From contig NZ_JACHND010000001.1 of assembly GCF_014205275.1 (NCBI RefSeq), positions 6,262,001 through 6,326,000 on the forward strand: a stretch of DNA of 64,000 nt. Direction: 5' to 3'. Below, one piece after another: positions 51,941 through 60,388 of this stretch (the first letter of the stretch is position 1; every line of letters begins with the position of its first letter). Made by a program: the position numbers and the translations under genes. The notes under the pieces are model-generated. The model saw only the letters and a program-made list of their open reading frames with translations, searched no databases and was not told where the DNA came from. Source of the DNA: Sphaerisporangium siamense (GTDB taxonomy: Bacteria > Actinomycetota > Actinomycetes > Streptosporangiales > Streptosporangiaceae).

Positions 51941-52112
51941 TCACCGAGTACAGCCTGCGCGTGCGACGACCTGTTCCTCTGCGGTGAACTTGCTGAGCAG
52001 GGTCTCCCGGTAGCGCGCCCCGGCGACGCGCCCGGTCAGCTCGCGAGCAAGCTCGGACCTGGCCGTTCCTGGCGGGCCGAGCAGCAGGCCGTGCTGACGG
52101 GCCGGCACCGTG
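51941..52112 (-). pseudogene. Remnant of a MoxR/RavA-type AAA ATPase
   Basis: This frame encodes GLLLGPPGTARSELARELTGRVAGARYRETLLSKFTAEEQ, the Walker A and following segment of a MoxR/RavA-like AAA ATPase, ending abruptly after ARAGCTR. No Walker B or sensor regions follow, and no start or upstream domain is evident, so only about 55 codons remain. It is a gene relic in the 526-base interval 51766-52291, which holds no other clear gene. A plus-strand stretch TDRIRDRTEFFADHLTEYS near 51900-51955 may be another fragment, but this is weak. Confidence 0.6.
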
Positions 52113-52291
52113 ACCGTGCCTGTGCACCTATGCCCGCCGATCCGGTTCGGTGGCGTCGTTCGACCGGACGGCGGCGACGGGTGTGACGGCCGAGTGGCGG
52201 CGCGCAGGGGCGCGGAAAATGCCGGGATCCGCGCGGCGCCTCCGCCTACAATGCCTCCGGGCCCGTTTCCTGGAGGTGTGCGACCTTCTCG

Positions 52292-53071
52292 CTCTACCTG
52301 ACGATCTTCGTCTTCGGTTTCCGCCGCCACGCGGCGTACCGGACCGCCGCACTCGCCGGGGCGTTCACCAACACCGTCTTCGGCGTCCTGCGCGCGTACG
52401 TCCTGATCGCCCTGTGGCAGGCGAGGCCGGGCCTGGCCGGGTACGACGTCACCGACGCGGTCACGTTCTGCTTCCTCAGCCAGGCGTTCATCGGCCCCAT
52501 GCAGGTCTTCGGCGGCGGCCTGGAGCTCGGCCAGCGGGTCCGCACCGGGGACATCGCGCTCGACCTGGTGCGCCCGGCGTCGCTGCAGATGTGGAGCCTC
52601 GCCGACGACCTCGGCAGGGCCGGGTACCTGATCCTGCTCAGGAGCGTCCCGCCCACGGTGGCCGGGGCCGTGCTGTTCGGCATCCGGTTCCCTCCGGACG
52701 CGGCGATGTGGGCGTGGTCGCTGGCCTCGATGCTGCTCGGCATCGTGGTCAGCTTCGGGCTGCGCTACCTGGTGGCCATCGCCACCTGCTGGATCGTGGA
52801 CGACCGCGGCCTGCAGTCCCTGTCCCTGGTGATGACGACCTTCTTCAGCGGCATGGTGCTGCCGCTGGTGCTGTTCCCGGGCCTGCTCGGCACGCTGGCG
52901 CAGGCGCTCCCGTGGGCGGCGATGGTCCAGGTGCCCGCCGACGTGTTCCTCGGCAAGCGCGACCCGCTCGGCGCGCTCGCGCTGCAGGCCGCGTGGGTGG
53001 CCGTCCTGCTCGGCCTGGGCGCCCTGCTGACCCGGTCGGCGCGCCGCCGGGTGGTGATCCAGGGTGGGTGA
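52292..53071 (+). CDS. ABC-2 permease, 5' end disrupted or non-canonical
   Basis: The frame from about 52292 reads LYLTIFVFGFRRHAAYRTAALAGAFTNTVFGVLRAYVLIALW, the normal N-terminal part of the permease. It continues through six hydrophobic segments to RRRVVIQGG at 53071, about 260 residues as in COG4587-type ABC-2 permeases. There is no ATG, GTG or TTG in frame before that part; the first in-frame start is ATG 52499, which would lose the first membrane region. A nearby GTG at 52278 with GGAGG upstream is out of frame, as if 8 bases had been inserted. It overlaps the next permease by 8 bases. It may be nonfunctional or use an unusual start. Confidence 0.75.
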   Translation, partial: LYLTIFVFGFRRHAAYRTAALAGAFTNTVFGVLRAYVLIALWQARPGLAGYDVTDAVTFCFLSQAFIGPMQVFGGGLELGQRVRTGDIALDLVRPASLQMWSLADDLGRAGYLILLRSVPPTVAGAVLFGIRFPPDAAMWAWSLASMLLGIVVSFGLRYLVAIATCWIVDDRGLQSLSLVMTTFFSGMVLPLVLFPGLLGTLAQALPWAAMVQVPADVFLGKRDPLGALALQAAWVAVLLGLGALLTRSARRRVVIQGG

Positions 53072-53870
53072 GGCGGCCGGCCTCGTCAGGACCTACGTCC
53101 TGCTCGCGGTGACGTGGCTGCGCGCCGCCGCGCAGTACCCGCTGTCGATGACGATGCTCATGGCCGGGTCCTTCGTGGTCAGCGGCCTGGACATGGCCGC
53201 GATCGCGATGATCTTCGCGCACACCGGCTCCCTCGGCGGGTTCACCCTGAACGAGGTGATGTTCCTCTACGGCACCTCGGGCGTCTCCTTCGCGCTGGCC
53301 GACATCCTCTTCGGCAACGTGGAGCGGCTCAGCCGCCACGTGCGGACCGGCTCCTTCGACACGATGCTGATCCGGCCGGTCAGCCCGTTCGTGCAGATGG
53401 CGGTGGACCAGTTCAGCTTCCAGCGTCTCGGCCGCGTGCTGCAGTCGGTCGTCGTGCTCGCCATCGCGCTGCCCGCGCTGGACGTGCCGTGGCGGCGCCT
53501 GTGGATGCTGCCGGTCATGCTGCTGTGCGGCATCGTGCTGTTCACGGCGATCTGGACCCTCGGCGGCGCGCTGCAGTTCCTGCTGACCGACGCCCCCGAG
53601 GTCGCCAACGCCTTCACCTACGGCGGCGGCCAGCTCACCCAGTACCCGTTCAGCGTCTACGGCGGGGAGCTGGTGCGAGCGGTCACCTTCATCGTGCCGC
53701 TGGCGTTCGTCAACTGGCAGCCCGCCCTGTACGTCCTCGGCCGCCCCGACCCGCTCGGGCTGCCGCACTGGCTGCGCTTCGCCGCGCCCGCGGCGGCGCT
53801 CGCGCTGGCGTGCGTGGCGGCGTGGGCGTGGCGGGCCGGGCTGCGCCGCTACCGATCGACGGGGAGTTGA
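53064..53870 (+). CDS. ABC-2 family permease (second subunit)
   Basis: This 268-residue membrane protein is of the COG3694 type, with the pattern LDMAAIAMIFAHTGSLGGFTLNEVMFLYGTSGVSFALADILFGNVERLSRHVRTGSFDTMLIRPVSPFVQ and YPFSVYGGELVRAVTFIVPLAFVNWQPALYVLG. It has about six hydrophobic segments. GTG 53064 overlaps the preceding permease stop by eight bases and the ATPase starts seven bases downstream, so these three genes form one exporter operon. Substrate unknown. Confidence 0.93.
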   Translation: MGEAAGLVRTYVLLAVTWLRAAAQYPLSMTMLMAGSFVVSGLDMAAIAMIFAHTGSLGGFTLNEVMFLYGTSGVSFALADILFGNVERLSRHVRTGSFDTMLIRPVSPFVQMAVDQFSFQRLGRVLQSVVVLAIALPALDVPWRRLWMLPVMLLCGIVLFTAIWTLGGALQFLLTDAPEVANAFTYGGGQLTQYPFSVYGGELVRAVTFIVPLAFVNWQPALYVLGRPDPLGLPHWLRFAAPAAALALACVAAWAWRAGLRRYRSTGS

Positions 53871-53876
53871 GGCCGC

Positions 53877-54674
53877 GTGAGCCAGGTGATCCAGGTCCAG
53901 GACGTCGCCAGGACGTTCACGGTCCGCCGCAAGAAGGGGCTGCTGCGCGCCGACCGGCTGGTGGTGGAGGCCGTGCGCGACCTGTCCTTCGATGTGACGG
54001 CCGGGGAGTTCGTCGGCTACCTCGGGCCGAACGGCGCGGGCAAGTCGACGACGATCAAGATGCTGACCGGCATCCTCGCGCCCTCGGCCGGGCGCGTCCG
54101 CGTGGCCGGCCTGGACCCGTCCCGCCGGCGTACGGCGCTGGCCCGGCGCGTCGGGGTGGTGTTCGGGCAGCGGACGACGCTGTGGTGGGACCTGCCGCTC
54201 AAGGACAGCTTCACCCTGGTCCGCCACCTTTACAAGGTAGATCGGGAGCGGCACCGCGCGCGGCTCGCCGAGCTGTGCGACGTCCTGGACCTGGGGCCGT
54301 TCCTGCACAAACCGGTCCGCCAGCTCAGCCTGGGCCAGCGGATGCGCGGCGACATCGCCGCCGCGCTGCTGCACGACCCCCCGGTGCTGATCCTGGACGA
54401 GCCCACCATCGGCCTCGACGTGGTGACCAAGGCGGCCGTGCGCGGCTTCCTGCGCGGCCTCAACGCCGAACGGGGCACCACCGTGCTCCTCACCACGCAC
54501 GACCTCGGCGACATCGAACGCCTGTGCCGCCGGGTGATGCTCATCGACCACGGCCGGCTCGCCTTCGACGGCACCGTGGACCAGCTCATGGCCACCGCCC
54601 CGGAGGAGAGCTCCATCGAGGACGTCGTCACCCGCCTCTACACGGGCGCGGCCCCCGAGACGCCGCGCGCCTGA
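53877..54674 (+). CDS. ABC transporter ATP-binding protein (exporter, COG4586 type)
   Basis: This is a 265-residue ATPase with Walker A LGPNGAGKSTTIKML, signature QLSLGQRMRGDIAAAL, Walker B VLILDEPTIGLDVV and switch LTTHDLGDIERLC. The LSLGQRM variation and the RTTLWWDLPLKDSFTLVRHLYKV loop are typical of the COG4586 family that partners COG4587 and COG3694 permeases. GTG 53877. It energises the two permeases upstream. Substrate unknown. Confidence 0.94.
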   Translation: MSQVIQVQDVARTFTVRRKKGLLRADRLVVEAVRDLSFDVTAGEFVGYLGPNGAGKSTTIKMLTGILAPSAGRVRVAGLDPSRRRTALARRVGVVFGQRTTLWWDLPLKDSFTLVRHLYKVDRERHRARLAELCDVLDLGPFLHKPVRQLSLGQRMRGDIAAALLHDPPVLILDEPTIGLDVVTKAAVRGFLRGLNAERGTTVLLTTHDLGDIERLCRRVMLIDHGRLAFDGTVDQLMATAPEESSIEDVVTRLYTGAAPETPRA

Positions 54675-54731
54675 GAACACTCCCGTGCCCGCCCGGCCGG
54701 CCTCCCGGCGAAGCGGGCCCGTGGCCGCCGG

Positions 54732-55238
54732 TCAGTAGTAGCCGTGGGGTGATTCCGCGCCCTCCTCGTAGTCGTCGTCGAGGTCGTCGCGGCGGCCCAC
54801 CCAGCGGGAGGGCATGAGGACGGGGATGAACAGGGCGATCCCGGCCAGGGCGAAGACGCCGCGGGCCAGCAGGTCCTGCATGCCCTTGCCCGCCTGGACG
54901 ATCAGCGGGTCCAGCGCGGGGTCGGTGGGGGCCAGCGACAGCGCGCGGTTGACGTCGAGGGCGTAGATGACGGTCCAGGCCAGCAGCGCCATGGACGGCA
55001 CGAACGTCGCCAGCGGCGACACCCGGCCCGCGAGGACCAGGCCGAGCACCAGCCCGGCCGCCAGCATCGCGGCGAGGCCCACCAGCGCCTTGGTGTCGCG
55101 CACGGGATCGACCGCGCCGGCGGCGCCCGCCGCCACGCTCGCCATGCCCCGGGCCGCGTCCTGGGACGCCCAGCCCGTCCCCGCCAGGAGGACCGCCGTC
55201 ACCACCACACCGAGAAGCAGGCCGAGAAAGTGCCGCAT
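54732..55238 (-). CDS. Small multi-pass membrane protein of unknown function
   Basis: The 168-residue protein has a signal-like first helix (FLGLLLGVVVTAVLLAGTGWA), two to three further hydrophobic spans (TKALVGLAAMLAAGLVLGLVLAG, FVPSMALLAWTVIYALDV, GVFALAGIALFIPVLMP) and an acidic cytoplasmic tail (GRRDDLDDDYEEGAESPHGYY). No family is recognised. The ATG at 55238 is preceded by GTGAGACACC on the minus strand. It is read away from the ABC operon's end and may stand alone. Confidence 0.75.
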   Translation of the reverse strand: MRHFLGLLLGVVVTAVLLAGTGWASQDAARGMASVAAGAAGAVDPVRDTKALVGLAAMLAAGLVLGLVLAGRVSPLATFVPSMALLAWTVIYALDVNRALSLAPTDPALDPLIVQAGKGMQDLLARGVFALAGIALFIPVLMPSRWVGRRDDLDDDYEEGAESPHGYY

Positions 55239-55428
55239 GGTGTCTCACCTCGCGCTTCACGCATGTTGCGAACGCGGGCAACAGTAGCGACAAAATTCGT
55301 ATAGCGGCAGACGTTCCACCGGGTGGGGCGAAACATCCACCATCACCGACCGCCCCTCCCCTAACCCCCGATATGGGGCGGGCCTCCGCGGGACAGGCGG
55401 CCCCGTCCCATGGCACGATGTGGGCGTC

Positions 55429-56004
55429 ATGCGTGCCCGCCTCCCCCTGCGCCTCGCGCGGTCGGCCGCCTTCACGGTCGTCTGCGTCGCGCTCGCCGTG
55501 CTCGGCCACCGTGCCGCCGGCGGGCAGGGGCCCGCGTCGTGGGCGGTGGCGGCGGGGGCCGCGGCGGTCGCCGCGCTGGCGACGCTCGTCGCCGGGCGCG
55601 AGCGCTCGCCCCAGACGGTGGTCGGCTTCCTCGTCGGCACCCAGGTGTTCCTGCACCTGCTGTTCGGCGCCTCGGGCGACGACGGGGCCGCCCTGCACGT
55701 CCACCTCGGGCACGGGCAGACCCTCGGCGCCGACCTCGGCATGGTCATCGCCCACCTCACCGCGACGCTCATCACCGGCTGGTGGCTCGCCCGGGGCGAG
55801 TCCGCGCTGTGGTCGGTGCTGCGCCGCCTCGGCACGCTCGCCGTGCGCCGGGCGCGCCGGCTGCTGGCCGTGCTGCACCACGGCGCGCACGTCCCCCGGC
55901 GGCCCCGCGCGCGAGCGGCCGTCCACCTGGGGCCCGCGCCGGCACGGCGCGCGCTCCGCCACTCCGTCCGCAGGCGCGGTCCTCCGCTTCCCGCCGCCTT
56001 CTGA
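55429..56004 (+). CDS. Integral membrane protein next to YcnI
   Basis: This 191-residue protein has four hydrophobic segments (AFTVVCVALAVLGHRAAGG, WAVAAGAAAVAALATLVAG, VVGFLVGTQVFLHLLFGA, LGMVIAHLTATLITGWWLA) and His-rich loops (LHVHLGHGQ, LLAVLHHGAHV), fitting a metal-related role. The C-terminal part is very basic. The ATG at 55429 lies ten bases after CACGAT, perhaps leaderless; an in-frame GTG at 55420 is possible. It precedes the YcnI-like gene on the same strand, an arrangement seen in other actinomycetes with copper-handling proteins. Confidence 0.72.
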   Translation: MRARLPLRLARSAAFTVVCVALAVLGHRAAGGQGPASWAVAAGAAAVAALATLVAGRERSPQTVVGFLVGTQVFLHLLFGASGDDGAALHVHLGHGQTLGADLGMVIAHLTATLITGWWLARGESALWSVLRRLGTLAVRRARRLLAVLHHGAHVPRRPRARAAVHLGPAPARRALRHSVRRRGPPLPAAF

Positions 56005-56159
56005 CGTCCTTCCGCGAGCCTTCCGGTCCGCGCGCGCCCTCCCGCGCCCATCGCGCGGGCCCGGTCGCGTGCCGGTAACGGGCGCCTTCCCGCGTGTTCC
56101 CGCCCGGGGAGCCGCCGCTCGCGTTCCCGACCGCTTTTCCCACCGAAGTGGAGACATCC

Positions 56160-56930
56160 ATGTCGTCGAGCATTTCCATGCGCACCGCCGTGCGCCGCGC
56201 CGCCGCCGTCACCGCGGGCGCGCTGGCCCTCACCGTGGGCCTGGCCCTCCCGGCCCTCGCCCACGTGTCCATCCAGCCGGGCAGCGCCGAGAAGGGCGGC
56301 TTCTCCAAGGTCGCCTTCCGCGTCCCCAACGAGCGGGACGACGCCTCGACCACCAAGCTGGAGGTGCGATTCCCGACCGACCACCCGCTGCCGTTCGTCT
56401 CGGTGCGCCCGCTTCCCGGCTGGAAGGCCGAGGTGACCCGGGGCAAGCTGCCCACGCCGGTCAAGTCGAAGTACGGCGAGATCACCGAGGCCGTCACGAA
56501 GATCACCTGGACCGGCGGCAAGGTGGAGCCGGGCCAGTTCCAGGAGTTCGAGGTGTCGCTGGGCGGCCTGCCCGAGGACACCGACCAGTTGTTCTTCCCC
56601 ACGACCCAGACCTACTCCGGCGGCGAGGTCGTGAAGTGGGCCGACGAGCCGAAGGCCGACGGGTCCGAGGCCGAGCACCCCGTGCCCACGCTGAAGCTCG
56701 TCGACCCGGCGCCCGGCGGCGGCGAGCACGGCGCCGCCGCCTCCCCGAGCGCGGCGGCCTCGACGGCGCCCGCGGTGTCGGTCCAGGCGAAGAACGCCTC
56801 CGGTGACGAGGAGGCCGGCTCGGACGGCACGGCCCGCCTGCTGGCGGGCATCGGCATCGTCGCCGGTGTCGTGGGCGTCGCGGTCGGCGTCGCCGGCCTG
56901 CGCCGGGGCCGGGGCGTCTCGGGCGGCTGA
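56160..56930 (+). CDS. YcnI-like copper-type protein (DUF1775), membrane-anchored
   Basis: This 256-residue exported protein has signal peptide VTAGALALTVGLALPALA, so that His35 becomes the mature N-terminus (HVSIQPGSAEKGGFSKVAFRVPNERDD), as in YcnI proteins that bind Cu(II) through an N-terminal His brace. The DUF1775 domain runs to about 170 (WTGGKVEPGQFQEFEVSLGGLP). A Ser/Ala linker and one C-terminal membrane helix (LLAGIGIVAGVVGVAVGVAGL) follow. ATG 56160 has GGAG seven bases upstream. It is probably involved in copper acquisition or storage, with the membrane protein upstream. Confidence 0.92.
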   Translation: MSSSISMRTAVRRAAAVTAGALALTVGLALPALAHVSIQPGSAEKGGFSKVAFRVPNERDDASTTKLEVRFPTDHPLPFVSVRPLPGWKAEVTRGKLPTPVKSKYGEITEAVTKITWTGGKVEPGQFQEFEVSLGGLPEDTDQLFFPTTQTYSGGEVVKWADEPKADGSEAEHPVPTLKLVDPAPGGGEHGAAASPSAAASTAPAVSVQAKNASGDEEAGSDGTARLLAGIGIVAGVVGVAVGVAGLRRGRGVSGG

Positions 56931-56936
56931 GGTGAC

Positions 56937-56968
56937 ACGCCGGGTCCGGCCCCCGCCGGACCCGGCGT
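56937..56968. terminator. Bidirectional hairpin between convergent genes
   Basis: ACGCCGGGTCCGGC pairs perfectly with 56955-56968 around a CCCC loop. It sits exactly between the YcnI stop (56930) and the permease stop (56969). Confidence 0.8.
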
Positions 56969-57991
56969 TCAGCTCGTGATGTCCCGGCCGGAGAAGCGGC
57001 CCCACGCGATCGCGCCGAAGACGAACGCGTAGGCGGCGAACACCAGCAACCCCTGGCCCATCACGTCGGTCGCGACGGGATCGCGCAGCGCCCCGTCGAA
57101 GGAGGACCACCACGAGGTCAGCAGGTAGGGGCGCACGGGGTCGAGCTGCGGGATGGCCCCGGCGACCTGGGAGAACACCACGGTCACCACGGTGGCGGCG
57201 ACCGCGCCGATCGGCACCTCGGTGAACGTGGACAGCGCCAGGCCGACGATGCCGAACGCGGCCATGCCGGCGGCGGCGTACCCGGTGACGATGAGCAGGC
57301 GCAGCAGGCCGTCGGCGAGCGGCACGGTGGTGCCCGACAGCAGCGTGACCGGGCCCACCGGGAACAGCACGAGGCCGATGACCAGGCCGGACACGGCGAC
57401 CACAGTGCAGGCGGCCAGCGCGAATACGACCACGTTGGCGGCCTTGACGCCCAGCAGCCGGGCACGCCCGGCGGGCGCGGTGAGCAGGTAGCGCAGCGTG
57501 CCCGCGCCGGCCTCCCCGGCGACGGACTCGCCCGCGACCACGCCGACGGCCACGGGCAGCAGCAGCGCGGTCAGCAGCGACATCGACACGAACGTCAGCA
57601 TCAGCCCGTTGCCCGCCACCTGGGTGACCAGCGACGGCGCGTCGTCGTCCGCGCCGACCAGCCGCAGCACGACGCCGATCACCACGGGGACGACCGCGAG
57701 GGCGCCCAGCATCGCGATGTTGCGCGGCCTGCGGAAGGTGAGCCGCACCTCCGAGCCGAGCAGCCGCAGCCCGGACCGTCCCGCCCACGACGCCCCGGCC
57801 CCCGGCCCCGCCGCACGACCGGCCACGGAACCGGCCGCCTCCCCCTCGGGGGAACTCGCCCCGGACGGCGCCCCGGAACCGGTCGCGTCCCCCTCCGGGG
57901 AACTCGCCCGGGACGGCGCCACGGGGCCGGAGTCCGGGTCGCCCGCGGCGGGCGCGGCGGCCGTGCCGCGCGCGGTGTCAACCGTCGACAT
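56969..57991 (-). CDS. ABC-2 permease of a LolA-like/ABC operon
   Basis: This 340-residue permease has a Ser/Pro/Ala/Gly-rich 70-residue N-terminal tail that contains a 48-base duplication (57827-57922), then LLGSEVRLTFRRPRNIAMLGALAVVPVVIGVVLRL and five further hydrophobic spans (LMLTFVSMSLLTALLLPVAVGVVAG, VVVFALAACTVVAVSGLVIGLVL, AFGIVGLALSTFTEVPIGAVAATVVTVVFSQVAG, GLLVFAAYAFVFGAIAWG). ABC-2 family. Its start overlaps the preceding ATPase by 14 bases. Together they form a LolA-like/ATPase/permease operon. Function unknown; export of a small molecule or lipid is possible. Confidence 0.9.
   Translation of the reverse strand: MSTVDTARGTAAAPAAGDPDSGPVAPSRASSPEGDATGSGAPSGASSPEGEAAGSVAGRAAGPGAGASWAGRSGLRLLGSEVRLTFRRPRNIAMLGALAVVPVVIGVVLRLVGADDDAPSLVTQVAGNGLMLTFVSMSLLTALLLPVAVGVVAGESVAGEAGAGTLRYLLTAPAGRARLLGVKAANVVVFALAACTVVAVSGLVIGLVLFPVGPVTLLSGTTVPLADGLLRLLIVTGYAAAGMAAFGIVGLALSTFTEVPIGAVAATVVTVVFSQVAGAIPQLDPVRPYLLTSWWSSFDGALRDPVATDVMGQGLLVFAAYAFVFGAIAWGRFSGRDITS
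57827..57922 (-). repeat. 48-base in-frame duplication in the permease N-terminus
   Basis: Bases 57827-57874 and 57875-57922 align without gaps. They give two 16-residue Ser/Pro/Gly-rich units (containing ASSPEGEAAGS and ASSPEGDATGS) outside the membrane domain. Confidence 0.8.
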
Positions 57992-59042
57992 CGAAACCCT
58001 CTCCCGTCAGTCCCACGAACAGCTCCTCAAGGCTCGGCCGCACGACCGCGAAGCCGCGCACCGCCACCCCGTCCCCGACCAGCTCCGCGCACACGGCCTC
58101 GGGCGCGCGGTCGCCGAGGTCGGCGGTGACCTCGTCGTCCCCGGTACGCACGCCCGTGAGCCCGAGCCGGTCGAGCACGGCCGCCGCCTGCCCCGGGTGC
58201 GGGGTCTCGACGCGGACGCGGGGCGGGTGCCCGGCCCGCAGCCCGGTGATGGTCCCCTGCGCCACCAGGCGGCCGGCGCGCATCACGCCGATGTCGGTGC
58301 ACATCTGCTCCACCTCGGCCAGCAGGTGGGAGGAGACGAAGACGGTGGTGCCGTCGGCCGCGACCTCCTTGATCAGCGCGCGGACCTCGCGGGTGCCCTG
58401 CGGGTCCAGCCCGTTGGTGGGCTCGTCCAGCACCAGCAGCTCGCGCGGGCCGAGCAGCGCCCCGGCGATGGCCAGGCGCTGGCGCATGCCGAGCGAGTAC
58501 GCCCGGAACCGTTTGCCCGCGGCGGCGCCGAGACCGACGCGGTCCAGCGCGGCGCCCACGCGACGCTTGGCCGTGCGCGGGTCGGCCATGGGGTCGGCGG
58601 CGTCGAAGCGCAGCAGGTTGTCCCGGCCGGAGAGGTAGGGGTAGAAGGCGGGCCCCTCGACGAGGGCGCCGACCTTCGGCAGCGCGGCGGCGAGCCCCGC
58701 GGGCATCGGCCGCCCGAGCACCTCGCAGGAGCCGCCGGTCGGCGCGACCAGGCCGAGCAGCATGCGGATGGTGGTGGTCTTGCCCGACCCGTTGGGGCCG
58801 AGGAAGCCGAACACCGAACCGCGCGGCACGTCCAGGTGGAGGTCGTCCACGGCGACCTGGCCGCCGCGGAACCGCTTGGTCAGCCCGAGCGCGACGATCG
58901 CGGACCCTTCGCCGGAGGCTCGGCCGGGGTTCACGCGAACGCCGGAGTCTCGGCCGGGGTTCACGTGAGCGCCGGAGGCTCGGCCCGGGGTCACGCGAGG
59001 GGGCGCCGCCTCGTGCGCCCCCTCCCCCGTCATCGTCGTCAC
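57978..59042 (-). CDS. ABC transporter ATP-binding protein with repeated N-terminal extension
   Basis: This 354-residue ATPase has a 45-residue N-terminal extension with three 10-residue repeats (58911-59000). Walker A is LGPNGSGKTTTIRML, the signature region YSLGMRQRLAIAGAL, Walker B LLVLDEPTNGLDP and switch VSSHLLAEVEQMC. It resembles the bacitracin/lantibiotic-export type (CcmA-like) ATPases. GTG 59042 overlaps the upstream LolA-like gene stop (GTGA); ATG 59033 is an alternative. It is coupled to the permease downstream by a 14-base overlap. Confidence 0.92.
   Translation of the reverse strand: MTTMTGEGAHEAAPPRVTPGRASGAHVNPGRDSGVRVNPGRASGEGSAIVALGLTKRFRGGQVAVDDLHLDVPRGSVFGFLGPNGSGKTTTIRMLLGLVAPTGGSCEVLGRPMPAGLAAALPKVGALVEGPAFYPYLSGRDNLLRFDAADPMADPRTAKRRVGAALDRVGLGAAAGKRFRAYSLGMRQRLAIAGALLGPRELLVLDEPTNGLDPQGTREVRALIKEVAADGTTVFVSSHLLAEVEQMCTDIGVMRAGRLVAQGTITGLRAGHPPRVRVETPHPGQAAAVLDRLGLTGVRTGDDEVTADLGDRAPEAVCAELVGDGVAVRGFAVVRPSLEELFVGLTGEGFDVDG
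58911..59000 (-). repeat. Three 30-base in-frame tandem repeats before the ABC domain
   Basis: Units 58911-58940, 58941-58970 and 58971-59000 each begin GCCGGAG on the plus strand. They encode RASGAHVNPG-type 10-residue peptides ahead of the ATPase domain. Confidence 0.85.
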
Positions 59043-60175
59043 CGGCGCCCGGCGGCCTTCACCAGTGCCTCGGGCGTGACCGCGCCCGCGAACAGCCGGC
59101 CGTCGTCGGTCACCAGCACCGACAGCAGCTTGGTCTTGACGACCTTGCCGCCGCCCCACGGCCCGGAGACCGGCGTGGCGGACTTCAGCACCGACTCCAG
59201 CAGCCGGGACGGGTCGCCGCCCTTGGCCGGGCCGTCGCCGTCCGCCTTCAGGCTCACGGCCGAGAGCGGCACCTCGGCGACGGTGCCCCAGCCGCTGCCG
59301 AGGATGCGCAGCGCCGCCCCCGCGACGTCCGCGGCCCTGTCGCCGGGCCCGTCCGTCCCGCCGAACGTCTGCTGCTTGACCGTGGCCCCGGCGGGCGGGG
59401 TGAAGGCGAAGTTCTCCGGCGCGGGCGCCGAGAACGACACCTGCGTGAAGCCGACCTCGAACGCGGGCTCGGCCGCGCCCTTGGCGAAGACCCGCACGCG
59501 CAGCGGCACGTAGGTCTCCCCGTCCAGCGCCAGCGTCACCTTGTCGACCAGGGACGCCGGGTCCTTGGGGGTGAGCACGAGCTGGTAGGCGGCGCGGCCG
59601 GCGACGTGCTCGCCGTTCTCGACGCGCACCGCGGTGTTCTCCTCGGCGGCCTTCAGCGCCTGGGCCGCGAAGTCGCGCGGGGTGACGGCCGTGGGCGCGG
59701 GCGTGGGGTCGGGCCCAGCCGCGGCGTCGCCGGGCACGGTCAGGCGGGTGGCGGTGTTGCCGGCGCTCTCCCACAGCCACGCCGTGCCCTTGCCGTCCGA
59801 GATGACGTCGGTCTCGCTCATCTGGCCGGGCAGGGCCAGCCGGAGCCGTCCCTCGCCGCCGTACCAGACCTTGACGGTGTGCGAGCCGGACAGCAGGGAC
59901 AGCGGCGAGCTGCTCGCGCCCTGCGGCAGCGGCAGCGCGGGCAGGCCCAGCGACGCGGTCTCCACGACGGTGCCGGACATGGCGGGCGGCGCGTGGTCCC
60001 GCGCGGTCCTGGCGGCCTCGGCGAGCAGCTGCTCGGCGGTGCGGTCGGGCAGGGAGGGCTCTCCCTGGACGGCGGCGATGACGGGGCCCGCACTGATCGC
60101 GGCGCCCACCACGGCGATGGCCGCGACGGGGACGCCCCACCTCACGGCGCGCTTCCTTGTCCACGTGGACTGCAT
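59039..60175 (-). CDS. LolA-like exported protein (outer-membrane-lipoprotein-sorting fold)
   Basis: This 378-residue protein begins with an N-terminal membrane/signal segment (WGVPVAAIAVVGAAISAGPVIA) followed by the LolA/VioE-like fold pattern: YGGEGRLRLALPGQMSETDVISDGKGTAWLW and LTPKDPASLVDKVTLALDGETYVPLRVRVFAKG. In actinomycetes such proteins lie next to ABC transporters or sigma-factor systems and may carry lipids or sense the envelope. ATG 60175 has GAGGAG five bases upstream. It is the first gene of the operon with the ATPase (four-base overlap) and permease, and is divergent from the OmpR-type two-component genes at 60389. Confidence 0.87.
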   Translation of the reverse strand: MQSTWTRKRAVRWGVPVAAIAVVGAAISAGPVIAAVQGEPSLPDRTAEQLLAEAARTARDHAPPAMSGTVVETASLGLPALPLPQGASSSPLSLLSGSHTVKVWYGGEGRLRLALPGQMSETDVISDGKGTAWLWESAGNTATRLTVPGDAAAGPDPTPAPTAVTPRDFAAQALKAAEENTAVRVENGEHVAGRAAYQLVLTPKDPASLVDKVTLALDGETYVPLRVRVFAKGAAEPAFEVGFTQVSFSAPAPENFAFTPPAGATVKQQTFGGTDGPGDRAADVAGAALRILGSGWGTVAEVPLSAVSLKADGDGPAKGGDPSRLLESVLKSATPVSGPWGGGKVVKTKLLSVLVTDDGRLFAGAVTPEALVKAAGRR

Positions 60176-60388
60176 GTCACTCCTCAACGGTATGCCGGAT
60201 GATCCGTCACCACGCAGACTGCGCCGAATGCCCTGAGCCGACGCTGAGACGGGCTGAGAAGGCTCTCAGCCCGGCCGCCGCGCGCCGGCCTTCGCGCTGG
60301 TGGCGGGCGGGAGGGGCCGCGCCGGGATTCTCAGCCGCGTCTCAGGGCGGACGCGCCAAGATTGGAGGGACACATCAGGAGGTACCGG

